A DNA stretch of 13,636 nucleotides from Pavlovales sp. CCMP2436 (GCA_026770615.1 MU631618.1:86046-99681), one strand, 5' to 3'. Shown: positions 1 to 7,044, counted from the first letter of the stretch. Numbers and translations are program-made. Notes: generated by a model not told the origin, from the letters alone.

Positions 1-318
1 TGATAGGGGTCCAAGCTGGCGTCTGACTGTTCTGAATGTTGTGCTGGTCTGAGCGCTGCGTCGCCCATTGCCTGCTGCGTGCCTTAGTCGACTGCGCTGG
101 CTTGGGCGCCACCGCGCGTGCCGATGGATCTCCGGTAGTGTGCCCGGGCCGTTGCATAATATATAATACCAGCTCCCCACTTCGGCGTAGCGCGTAGGAG
201 CCTGCGTCGGAGCGCTAAGATCAGCTTGACTTAAACTTGAAACGCCGCCACCCCGAACCCCCCTTCATTAGCATATAATTCATCCAGATTCCCCCTTCAT
301 TAATATAATTTGCTTGCC

Positions 319-351
319 AGCTTAATTGCCTATCAGTAATCTAATTAAGCT
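319..351. repeat. 9-bp inverted repeat (AT-rich hairpin)
   Basis: agcttaatt at 319-327 is the exact reverse complement of aattaagct at 343-351, with a 15-nt loop. It lies in non-coding AT-rich DNA. A function is not evident; it may be a decayed transposon end. Confidence 0.5.
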
Positions 352-394
352 TGAAACTCTTACAGTAATATAAGTTAGTTATGATGCATCCAAA

Positions 395-636
395 AGATTG
401 AGGTGCTCCCTGAGTTCGCCCTCCTTCTTGCCTGCCATTGTGACATAACAGTGAGTTACAGTGTAGCCATCTTCATCAAGGCTGGATGCTGCTCAGGGGG
501 GCTGAGCGCTTCCTCCCACTACAGATATCATTAAATTCACCTCCTTCAACGCCTAGGGCGTTTGCGGGTGTGTTGGAAGGGTCATACTAACTAACCACAA
601 ACATTTTATTATTTATGTAGGAGATTGAGGTGCTCC
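395..636 (+). repeat. 15-bp direct repeat pair flanking a likely intron
   Basis: agattgaggtgctcc occurs at 395-409 and again at 622-636, 227 bp apart. The right copy is the first codons of the terminal exon (GAG ATT GAG GTG CTC). Both copies contain an internal AGGT. The left copy is not in an obviously open frame, because a TGA lies in phase at 382. It may be a relic of a local duplication rather than a used exon. Confidence 0.6.
585..591 (+). other. Predicted intron branch site TACTAAC
   Basis: TACTAAC, the yeast-type optimal branch-site sequence, lies about 30 nt before the AG acceptor at 619-620. That spacing fits a branch point for the intron preceding the exon at 621-818. CACTAAC occupies an equivalent place (6774-6780) before the acceptor at 6822. 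Confidence 0.5.
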
Positions 637-818
637 TCGACGCGCACGGCGCTGCCTTCGCCACGCCGAGCACGGAGACGGTACAGCGGCACGTGCGCCT
701 CAGCAGCGAGGAGCGCGTGGCCTTCTTCGAGGTGGTGCCCAAGCGCCCCAGAGCACAGACGAGCAGCTTGGCGATGTTCATGTGGCCGAGCAACTTTCTC
801 AGCATGCCGCACATCTAG
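621..818 (+). CDS. Terminal exon of an unidentified gene (partial CDS)
   Basis: An open stretch of 65 codons begins directly after a good splice acceptor (TACTAAC branch sequence, T-rich tract, TAG) and ends at TAG 816-818. Codons are strongly G/C-ending (GTG CTC CTC GAC GCG CAC ...) in this frame only, which marks it as coding. The peptide starts EIEVLLDAHGAAFATP, has a central VRLSSEERVAFFEVVPKRPR stretch and ends in SMPHI. I recognise no domain and see no membrane segment. The 5' exons are not identified, so the protein is incomplete. It begins with no ATG of its own, and internal ATGs near the end are unlikely starts. It could alternatively be a small decayed gene fragment, but the codon bias argues against long-standing decay. 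Confidence 0.6.
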   Translation, partial: EIEVLLDAHGAAFATPSTETVQRHVRLSSEERVAFFEVVPKRPRAQTSSLAMFMWPSNFLSMPHI

Positions 819-932
819 TTGGTGGCAGCAGCAAGACCGCCTTCGCCTGCTAGGCAGACTGAGTACTGGTCTGTGAGAGGCAGGGCGTCATCCGGACTAC
901 GAACGCAGTTCACTATTAGTCTATTATTTATT

Positions 933-1024
933 ATTTATTCCGCCCGCGTCTCTCAACGCCGTCGGTTCATAACGACGTCACTCTCGCGAGTGAATCCGCC
1001 GTGCCAGCAGGTACCTTCAGCTAA
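933..1024 (-). repeat. Dispersed repeat, copy A (inverted relative to copy at 12046-12126)
   Basis: The 24 nt at 960-983 are the exact reverse complement of 12087-12110. Similarity extends on both sides: on the minus strand it reads CTGAAG, ACCTGCT, a TTCACTC..GAGTGA hairpin, then the 24-nt block, and ends in GCGGAATAAA. The stem TCACTC/GAGTGA (loop TCGC at 984-987) is kept in both copies while the loop differs. It is either the 3' tail of a non-autonomous transposable element or a conserved 3'-UTR/ncRNA element. It has no coding capacity. Confidence 0.65.
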
Positions 1025-1100
1025 GCGCTGAATGCCCACCACTACAAAAAGAAAATCTTTGAGTTGCCGAACGCGCCCACGTTCTCATCTAAAGCCACAC

Positions 1101-1180
1101 TCCGTCTCCGTCGCCGTCGCCTTCGCAGCCTCCATTGCCGCCACCGCCGCCGCTGCCGCCGCCGCCACCGCCGCCGTCGT

Positions 1181-1211
<31 letters not shown>

Positions 1212-1312
1212 GCCGCCGCCGCCGCCTCCGCCGCCGCCGCCACCTCAGCCTGCGTACCTGCCGAGGCTGCCACGCCGCGGTCGCCACCGCCGCCGCCGCC
1301 TCCGCCCCCACC
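1101..1312 (+). repeat. Imperfect GCC/CCG trinucleotide tract
   Basis: About 200 bp of degenerate gcc/ccg triplets with interspersed cac, tct and gct units. All three plus frames are open through it (poly-Pro, poly-Ala, poly-Arg), which is the expected artefact of triplet repeats. I do not call it coding: it has no splice context or flanking domain. The minus strand is rich in GGC triplets and could form G-rich secondary structures. Confidence 0.75.
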
Positions 1313-1411
1313 CACCCACATCTCTTGCCTACAATTTTTCCAAGTGTATTTCCTGCTATTATGTCACTTGGACTGGTATTTCACATGTAGCTTCAAAGTG
1401 GCTCTTGCTTG

Positions 1412-1549
1412 CCGGCTCTTAGAAAAGGCGTAACGTACGGGGATTATCCGCGGTATCCGTGGGGCCCCGTGACAAGTTAGTTATATGTTAGTCACATAGG
1501 CGCCTCCGGCGGGGCCCCCGGGGGCCCTGCGGGGCTTTCTAAGAGCCGG
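1412..1549. mobile_element. MITE, 138 bp, with 14-bp TIRs and 8-bp target duplication
   Basis: The element starts CCGGCTCTTAGAAA (1412-1425) and ends with its exact reverse complement TTTCTAAGAGCCGG (1536-1549). It is flanked by perfect 8-bp direct repeats cttgcttg at 1404-1411 and 1550-1557, the signature of a transposition event. The interior is non-coding, with a GC-rich palindromic stretch (ggcggggcccccgggggccc region, 1508-1526) and an AT-rich centre. An 8-bp target duplication is typical of hAT-type DNA transposons, so a non-autonomous hAT-like element is the best guess. No transposase is present. The intact duplication suggests a fairly recent insertion. Confidence 0.85.
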
Positions 1550-1557
1550 CTTGCTTG

Positions 1558-1933
1558 TATCACCGGAAATCACACACAGCCTCCTGCCTCCGCTACGCGA
1601 CGCCGTGATCAGCTCAGACTTATTTCGTGCCCATCGGGCCGGCCGTCCATCCAGCAATGCTGTATCGAGGGATCCTCAGTACTGGCGGGGCAAGGTCAGC
1701 ATGATGGTATACTGCGATATATTCCGCGACTTGCAACCAACATCGACCCTAATTTCCAACTTGCGTTCGTACTAGTTAACTAATAGTTGGGTGTTTGTGT
1801 AATGTTTGTTTTGTTTTGTTCGTAACTAATCCTGGGTGGACAAGTCACTCAGTTGGCACGTTTCTGAGTGAAAGTTATACATAACAGCGCTGACGTCAAC
1901 GAGGCCCGCTTTCTGCCCAAGCAGCCACGCTTA
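1558..1933. other. Spacer and TAF12 3' flank
   Basis: Non-coding. The left part has an open frame to 1775 but with no ATG start and no third-position bias, so I do not call a gene. The right part is AT-rich with TTTGTTTTGTTTTG runs and AACTAAT/TTAACTAAT motifs. It is the likely 3' UTR of the minus-strand TAF12 gene whose stop is at 1934-1936. I see no clear AATAAA on the minus strand. Confidence 0.5.
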
Positions 1934-2385
1934 TTAGTTGGCGGTCGTCTTACGTATCTTCTCGGCCCGCTGCTTGTGCGTGTCTGTCGGACCTGGCCTC
2001 TTGACCACGCCCTTGGCGCCGTCATTTAGCACGACATAACCCGGCACGCGGATGTCCCAGTTCTTCTCCAGGCAGAGCTTCAGGTCGCGCGGCTCGAGCT
2101 TGTCGCCGCCGCGGTGCTTGGCCAGCTGGCACGAGACGGTGGTCACCTCCTCGACGAACTGGTCGGCGAGGTCGAGCAGCAACTGCGAGGGCGGCGAGGG
2201 AAACCGGCACAGAGGGGGTGTGATCGCGTGTGGGCGGGCTGGGGCGCCGGGCGCGCGCGGCACCGGGCGCACGGCGCCGCGCTTCCCCCGCGCGCGCGCA
2301 CGTTGGCCACGTCGTCGTCGATCTCCACCGTTGGGTCCACCTGCTTTGCCAGCTCGCGGAGCTGCTGGAGGCTCATGGCCTCCAT
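1934..2385 (-). CDS. TAF12: TFIID/SAGA subunit TAF12, histone-fold protein
   Basis: TAF12 pairs with TAF4 through an H2B-like histone fold in the nuclear general factor TFIID and is shared with SAGA-type coactivators. The minus-strand gene has two exons, 2385-2302 (28 codons) and 2182-1934 (82 codons plus TAA). They are joined by a 119-nt phase-0 GT-AG intron (GTGCGC...CTCGCAG). The 110-aa product carries helix 1, SLQQLRELAKQVDP (5-18). Next come the long central helix, LLLDLADQFVEEVTTVSCQL (29-48), and AKHR..KLEPRDLKLCLEKNW (49-70). The family's VPGY/IPGF box (75-78) and the conserved tail THKQRAEKIRKTT (96-108) follow. An in-frame TAG just upstream fixes Met at 2385 as the first start; Met4 is an alternative. 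It is almost only the histone fold, lacking the long N-terminal region of animal and fungal TAF12. It is divergent from NFU1 across 288 bp. Confidence 0.92.
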
Positions 2386-2673
2386 CCTTTCCGAGCCGCG
2401 CTACCGGAAGCTCTGTGCTGCGATACACCAGCGGCGCCTGCTCGTGTATCGTAGGATTGACACAGCGATGGCGGCTTGCGGGAAAATTTTAAAACGTTGC
2501 TGACGGGATTCGCTATAATCTCCCAAGGGCTGCGGCCTGCGGGGGCAAGTGCGGTGGGCAAGATCGCGGCGGCGGTCACCCTAGCTGCTGTCCGTTTCCT
2601 CCCATCCCGGTTCTGCTGGCGTCGCCAGCCCCACAGAGCCGGATTTTAATTGTCCGTCCATCACGGGACAAAG
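2386..2673. promoter_or_regulatory. Shared divergent promoter region of TAF12 and NFU1
   Basis: The 288 bp between the two divergent start codons must contain both promoters and 5' UTRs. Visible features are a TATAAT-like stretch (about 2513) and an AT-rich aaaattttaaaac (2483-2495), within otherwise GC-rich DNA. No consensus TATA box is well placed for either gene, as expected for housekeeping promoters. Coordinate expression is possible but is inference only. Confidence 0.45.
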
Positions 2674-3468
2674 ATGCTGCGCGTTCTGAGGAGGTTGCCG
2701 ACGGCCTTGCCGACTGCAAGGCGGACGGCCATGCTGCCGGGCGCGGCAGCGCGGCGGTCGCTGTTCATCCAGACGGAGAGCACGCCCAACCCCGAGTCGC
2801 TCAAGTTCCTCCCCGGCAAGCCGGTACTCGAGTCGGGCACAGCGCAGTTCCGGAGCTACGCCGAGGCGCAGGTCTCGCCGCTGGCCAAGCGCCTCTTCAA
2901 GATCGAGGGGGTGAAGAGCGTCTTCTTCGCGCAGGAGTTCATCACGATCACAAAGGACCCGGACACCGCCTGGTCTGTCGTCAAGCCGCATGTCTTTTCG
3001 CAGGTGATGGACTTTTACGCCGAGGGCGGCAAGGTGCTCGACGACGTCAGCACGGGCGCATCGGACACCGCCATCACGGACGACGACTCGGAGATCGTCG
3101 CGATGATCAAGGAGCTGATCGAGACGCGCGTGCGCCCGTCCGTGCAGGACGACGGTGGCGACATCGTCTTCAAGAGCTTCAACGAGGAGTCGGGCGTGGT
3201 GCTGGTGCAGCTGCAGGGCTCCTGCTCCGGCTGTCCCTCCTCCACCGTGACGCTCAAGTCTGGCATCGAGAACATGATGATGCACTACATCCCCGAAGTG
3301 ACGTCCGTCGAGTCCATCGACGAGGACGAGGACGCCCCGGAGGAGGAGGACCTAAGCCCGACCGCCGCGCCCAAGCTGAAGCTCCAGCCGCCCCCGCCCT
3401 CTTCCGACGTGGCGGCCAAGGCGCGCAAGGAGGCGGAGGGCGCGCTGAGCAGCTTGGGCGAGCAGTGA
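2674..3468 (+). CDS. NFU1: Mitochondrial NFU1-type iron-sulfur cluster scaffold/carrier
   Basis: NFU1 receives Fe-S clusters late in the mitochondrial ISC pathway and hands [4Fe-4S] to targets such as lipoyl synthase and respiratory complex subunits. The single-exon 264-aa protein begins with an Arg-rich presequence free of acidic residues (1 to about 28), typical of mitochondrial import. The Nfu N-terminal domain follows, with the diagnostic FIQTESTPNPESLKFLPG (31-48) and extending to about 120. A linker leads to the NifU-like domain (about 138-210), with VRPSVQDDGGDIVF (153-166) and the cluster-ligating C-S-G-C motif (Cys184, Cys187). The tail after 210 is acidic (DEDEDAPEEED, 216-226) and then Pro/Ala-rich, longer than in most homologues. 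ATG 2674 is the first ATG of the frame; the open frame extends upstream only through non-ATG codons. Both domains are complete and the ligands intact. Confidence 0.95.
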   Translation: MLRVLRRLPTALPTARRTAMLPGAAARRSLFIQTESTPNPESLKFLPGKPVLESGTAQFRSYAEAQVSPLAKRLFKIEGVKSVFFAQEFITITKDPDTAWSVVKPHVFSQVMDFYAEGGKVLDDVSTGASDTAITDDDSEIVAMIKELIETRVRPSVQDDGGDIVFKSFNEESGVVLVQLQGSCSGCPSSTVTLKSGIENMMMHYIPEVTSVESIDEDEDAPEEEDLSPTAAPKLKLQPPPPSSDVAAKARKEAEGALSSLGEQ

Positions 3469-3543
3469 TGAGCGGCCGCTGAGCTCGCGGCGGCGGCAGG
3501 CGCGCACTCGTGCGCTTTCTAGTCCCGCCCGTCACACATGTAT

Positions 3544-3548
3544 TGTAA
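3544..3548 (+). terminator. Possible polyadenylation signal TGTAA(A) of NFU1
   Basis: TGTAAATTAAAG begins 75 nt after the NFU1 stop codon. TGTAA is the poly(A) signal in green algae; whether it works in this organism is unknown, and no AATAAA is near. The other genes here lack a clear TGTAA, so this is weak. Confidence 0.25.
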
Positions 3549-4148
3549 ATTAAAGCCCGCGTAGCCGGGTGAATGGTGATCCCGGCCCGTCGTGGCAAAA
3601 ATGGGCATGGCACGGGTGGCCTTGCCAACTTGCCTAGCTCGAGGACGGGACCCCGGCGCTCAGCTCAGCAGACATCTTGGTGAAACTAACTATGCAATTT
3701 AGTTAGTTAAATCAGGCGCAGCCGGAGAGGGAATACATTCCTCGGAGTGGCGGAACAGACGGTGACTTTAGTTGGTTCCGAGCTGAAACTTCTTGTGGGG
3801 GTCGAATTGTCGCTGCTTACAAGTTAGTTATACCCGTCGAGCCACCACAGTGGAACCCATCTTCAACCAAACTCGAACGAAATCGGCTGCTCAGAGCTCT
3901 GCCGGCGCACCAGTATCACCGCATGGTGATGCTGAGGCTAGAAACAGAGTGACGATCAGACGCTGACAACCGAGGCCTCCTGGACGCAGAGACTGCGCAC
4001 CCGGCGGTAGAAGGGGCATCATAACATAACACAAAAAATGCCTAAACTTTTAAAATCACGTACCCGAATCGGGCAGCGGCCGGTGCTCGCGATCCCGTCG
4101 CGTAGGCGAAGGCCTGCCAATCGAAGGCCGAGCTCGCAATGCGTGACC
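3549..4148. other. Non-coding spacer with small inverted repeats
   Basis: I see no gene. The spacer contains aactaac (3684-3690) facing gttagtt (3702-3708) around an 11-nt loop. It also has a perfect 6-bp stem atcacc-gcat-ggtgat (3915-3930), and acaagttagttata (3819-3832), which is identical to 1472-1485 inside the MITE. The right end is likely the 5' flank of the gene starting at 4232. Confidence 0.5.
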
Positions 4149-4228
4149 TGCCCGATCACACTGTGCGGGCGTACACGCCGTGAGGCTTTGCCCGATCACA
4201 TCTTGTGGGCGCACGCCCTCACAGGCAC
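4149..4228 (+). repeat. 40-bp tandem duplication abutting a start codon
   Basis: Units 4149-4188 and 4189-4228 both begin tgcccgatcaca and share the order gatcaca..tg.gggcg..cacgcc..tca/tga, with about a quarter of positions diverged. The second unit ends 3 nt before the ATG at 4232, so the repeat is in the 5' UTR or core promoter of that gene. It may hold duplicated regulatory sites. Confidence 0.7.
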
Positions 4229-4231
4229 GGC

Positions 4232-6919
4232 ATGGCGGCCGCGAGCGACGACGCCTTCTACGCCAAGAGCAGCCGCTGGGACGCCGGGCGGCAGGCGCGC
4301 CTGGAGCGGTTGCGCGCCGACGTGCAGAAGAGCCGCGCCGAGTTCGAGGCCTCGCTCCACAAGCCCGCCGTGCCCGAGCGCTCCGCCGCCATCCTCGCCG
4401 AGACGGGCTACGTGGACCCGGTGACCGGCTGGGAGCAGGCCGAAGAGCACTGGCTGGCCAAGAAGCTCGCGTCCCCTGCTCGCGACACGGAGGCCACCTT
4501 CGCGCCGCAGCTCAACCCCTACTCCAGAGCAATCGCCCGCTCGCGCGCGGACGCCACCGCGCCGACCGAGAGCTTTGTGCGGCACGTGCTCGCAGCGGAG
4601 GAGGCGGCGCGGCCGCAGCCGCACCGCGAGATCGGTGAGGACGAGCGCACCTACGTGGGCGAAGACCTGTACGCACGTGGGCTCGAACTCCGTCAGCGCA
4701 GGCAGGTGCACGCCGAGGCGCTCCGCCAGGAGATCGACGCGGCCGAGCTGCGGCAGGCAGAGATGGACCCCGCTAGCCGGCGGCTCGCGCAGGCGCGGCC
4801 GGCGGGATTACATGTGTCGCAGCCGACCCGCGCCTCGCTTGGCTGGCGACACGATGCCGATCCGACGCGCGAGCAGGGGGGCGATAAAAGAACTATGATT
4901 AAAAAAGGGCAGCAGTGGTCGGAGGACGGGCGGCGGCTCTCGGGCGGCTCCCAACTCGGCGCGGAGGCTGGGTCAACAGTCGGTGACGGGCTGGGTGGGC
5001 CAGGCGAGAGCTTCCACAAGCGCGGCGCAGAGTACGACCGTTGGAAGCAGCAGCGGCAGGAAGCGGTGCGGCGAGCTGCGCATTTCCGAGAGGAGGAGGA
5101 GCTGTCCTTCTTCCCCGTGCGAGTTGCGCGCTACGACCCGCCGCCAGAGTCGCGCGGCACCGCGGACGGGCCCGCCATGTACGCGCGGGCCGTTCAGGCG
5201 CGCGAGCGGAAGGAAGAAGAATTAAGAGAGGCACGGCAGTTGCGCGAGCTGGCTGAGCTGAGCGAAGCCACCTTCCGTCCGCAGCTCAGCCGCGGCTCGC
5301 TCGGGCGCACCAGCAGCTCCGAGCGCACGCGCAGGCGCAGCGACGCCTCCTCCCACGCGGACAGCGGCACGTGCAGGGCGGGTACGGGGAGGGCCTCTTG
5401 TGCATGCGCCTCCGATTTCAAATTCTCCGCCAGCTCCGGCGCGCTGCACCCGCCCTTCCCGCCCGACTTCAAAACGGGCGGCACGGGCGCTGCGAGCGCC
5501 TACTGCGCGCCGTGCAGGCCGCCTGCGAGCTGTGCACAGCAAGCGCAGCAAGGGGCCCATGGGCCCGCCTCTGCCCCGGGTGCGCAGCGAGGAGCCCACG
5601 GGCCCGCCTCCGCCGCGCAAGCACCCTCTCCTTCCTCCGAACGAGCGCCTGCCGGGGCGCAGGCGGCGGCCGGGGCGGTAGCCGACGACGGCGGGCGTGG
5701 CGGCACGGTCCGCCACGGATGCTGCTGCCATGGAGCGGGCCGCGCGCAGCAGGGCGACGACGTGCGGCGTGGCTCGGCGCGCCGCTCGCCTGCGCGCAGC
5801 CTAGACCTGTCGCGCTGCTCCCTCTCCCTACCGGCCACGCCCGCGCCACCGCCGGCGCCGCGGGCCGCGCCCTTGTCGCCCACATGCAGGTGCGCGCTCC
5901 CACTGGCCGCTCCAACTCCTAATGTAACATTAACGAATATGAATATGAATATAAATATAAAACCGCTCCAGCTGCCCTCTGACTGTCCACTCCCACTGTC
6001 CGCTCCCCACTTCTAATGCAATATTAACGAATACAGTCTAAATCTACCATAAATAGAAATATAAATATGATATAAAACACGAAGGCAACCACCTATGTCG
6101 CGCGCACCGCTGGGTGCGGCCGAGGCGATGGCGGAGGCTGTGGCGGAGTTCGGCAGGTGCGCGTGCACACACACACGCACACCCCCCCCCCACACACACA
6201 TACACATACGCCCCCCCCGGCAGGTGCGCGTTCGACAACACGATCGCGCAGCCTCGCATTACACCCCACCACACACACACACACTTACACACACACACAC
6301 ACTTACAAACATCTCCCCCCCCCCCACACACACACCTCAGGTATGCCGGTGTGGGCCTGCCGCCCACTGCCCGCCCACTGCCTACAGGAGCAGCCGACTC
6401 GGGGGCGGAGGCAGTTCCGAGGTACGGGCAGCGGAGGGACGCCGGTGGGGGCATGATGGCGGCGGCGAGCCCGCTCTACGCGCAGCCTTGGCGGACACTG
6501 GGCGGGCAGTGGGCGGCGGACAGTGGGCAGCAGACAGTTCGGCAGGTCTACAGGTGTGCACTGTCTGTTACGCTGTTACAGTAGATCTGAGGCACTGTCT
6601 ACAGGTGTGCACTGTCTTTTTTGTCTTTTTTCAGTTCTTGTAACATCTCCCGACTTGCATCCCGAAGGCGTACGGGCAGGTGTCGATCATAATACTACAT
6701 ATATAAAATAATACCAGACTAATCATATTACTGCTCTTGCGAATAATCTGATTACTACTAATACTAGCACTAGCACTAACAATACTGCTCATTCTGATAC
6801 TTCTCATGCGTTCACTCCACAGCGATGCAGTGGACGACGTGGCAGGGCGTGCATGGGCGGGGGCGCTGCGCCGCTTCCACGCGGAGGGCGTGCACTCCTC
6901 CACCTGGGCAGTGCCCTGA
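4232..6919 (+). CDS. Unidentified coiled-coil, F-x-P repeat protein (five-exon model)
   Basis: I do not recognise a named family. Proposed exons are 4232-5889, 6085-6156, 6341-6553, 6635-6679 and 6823-6919, totalling 2085 nt: 694 aa plus TGA. All four introns are GT-AG and phase 2. The first residues (MAAASDDAFYAKSSRWD) follow a ggcATGg context; the frame has no earlier ATG. The protein is rich in Glu/Arg helices. It shows a recurring module: a (L/M)YARG/A helix (147-157 and 317-340), followed by an F-x-P box at TFAPQLNPYSR (89-99), SFFPVRVARYDP (292-303) and TFRPQLSRGS (347-356). Such modules recur in protist cytoskeletal or flagellar proteins, so that role is a guess. Residues from about 430 are low-complexity Ala/Pro/Gly, and other frames also look open at 5490-5680, so a missed intron or frameshift there is possible. 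The last exon has a good acceptor, a CACTAAC branch sequence and clean codon bias. An acceptor at 6223 could give an alternative splice form. The exon-1 part to about 5380 is the most secure. Confidence 0.6.
5897..6080 (+). repeat. Direct duplication (period about 93 bp) within an intron
   Basis: ctcccactg.ccgctcc....ctaatg.aa.attaacgaata occurs at 5897-5939 and again at 5990-6033. Each copy is followed by an AT-rich aatataaatat..aaaac segment. The duplication fills most of the proposed 5890-6084 intron and starts 7 nt after its GTGCGC donor. The AT-rich content confirms this part is non-coding although the exon-1 frame happens to stay open to 6016. Confidence 0.7.
6151..6231 (+). repeat. 14-bp direct repeat cggcAGGTGCGCGT at both ends of an intron-like segment
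   Basis: cggcaggtgcgcgt is at 6151-6164 and 6218-6231, 67 bp apart. The left copy is the donor of the proposed intron (exon ends AG at 6155-6156, intron starts GTGCGC). The right copy supplies an AG acceptor at 6222-6223 after a C-rich tract. Splicing between the copies would also keep phase 2 and give ...GGC AGG TGC GCG TTC GAC..., so this is a candidate alternative acceptor to 6340. Confidence 0.65.
6164..6338 (+). repeat. CA/C-rich microsatellite cluster in an intron
   Basis: Blocks of (CA)n at about 6164-6180, 6190-6206, 6269-6302 and 6325-6335 alternate with C-runs at 6182-6191, 6211-6218 and 6314-6325. The last block runs into cacacacctcag, an excellent pyrimidine-rich acceptor ending at 6340. 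Frames open through it (HTHTH, PPPP and, on the minus strand, CVCVCVC) are artefacts. Confidence 0.75.
6546..6617 (+). repeat. 21-bp perfect direct repeat spanning a splice donor
   Basis: The 21-mer that begins gtctacaggtgtgc occurs at 6546-6566 and 6597-6617, period 51. The left copy contains the proposed exon-3 donor (ACAG at 6550-6553, GTGTGC from 6554). The right copy repeats the same AG/GT junction inside the intron, before the strong cttttttgtcttttttcag acceptor at 6634. Confidence 0.75.
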
Positions 6920-6988
6920 GGGCTGCTGCTCGCTTTTTGCTTTTTGCTTTTTTCTTTCGCGCCGCCACCGCCAAGTACCGCCCCCTCA

Positions 6989-7044
6989 CGAGCCGGGGCT
7001 GAGCTGCGGGTGGAAGGTGGCACAGCTCAGCCAGCTCGCGCAAC
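6989..7044 (-). repeat. Inverted partial copy of coding segment 5239-5299
   Basis: On the minus strand, 7044-7023 matches 5239-5260 at all 22 positions. Then 7021-6989 matches 5267-5299 with 3 mismatches in 33, and six bases (agcgaa) of the source are replaced by one. Weaker similarity continues to about 7065. The net 5-nt loss breaks the reading frame (LRELAEL then out of frame), so this is not a functional coding copy. It lies 70 nt after the TGA at 6917-6919, probably in the 3' UTR of the gene that contains the source segment. Confidence 0.75.

Larger units (their letters stand above)
1..620. other. AT-rich spacer or intronic DNA upstream of a terminal exon
   Basis: I see no convincing coding stretch here: stops are frequent in all frames and third-position GC bias is absent. 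It holds a short direct repeat of the form cccccttcatta..tataatt (about 258-310), a 9-bp inverted repeat at 319-351, and a GTGAGT donor-like site at 451. A perfect TACTAAC branch-site sequence lies at 585-591, and a tttatttatgtag-type acceptor ends at 620. The right part is therefore probably the last intron of the gene that ends at 818. The upstream exons cannot be placed and may lie outside the window. Confidence 0.5.

Noticed and set aside
1042..1433. Open frames on both strands giving poly-Pro, poly-Ala, poly-Arg and poly-Gly proteins
   Set aside because: A degenerate CCG/GCC triplet tract is open in every frame; there is no start context, splice context or domain.
1551..1775. 74-codon plus-strand frame right of the first MITE
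   Set aside because: It begins at TTG inside the target duplication, lacks G/C third-position bias and shows no recognisable motif.
2650..2673. Eight extra N-terminal codons on NFU1 from TTG, and likewise nine codons from GTG 4205 on the 4232 gene
   Set aside because: Nuclear eukaryotic genes normally start at ATG; the first in-frame ATGs (2674 and 4232) have better context and, for NFU1, give a typical presequence.
2581..3285. 234-codon minus-strand frame opposite NFU1
   Set aside because: A shadow of a GC-rich coding exon; NFU1 on the plus strand has clear domains and ligands.
6013..6454. Minus-strand Cys/Val-rich frames through the CA-repeat cluster
   Set aside because: (CVCVCV)n is the direct translation of a TG microsatellite; the region is best read as an intron.
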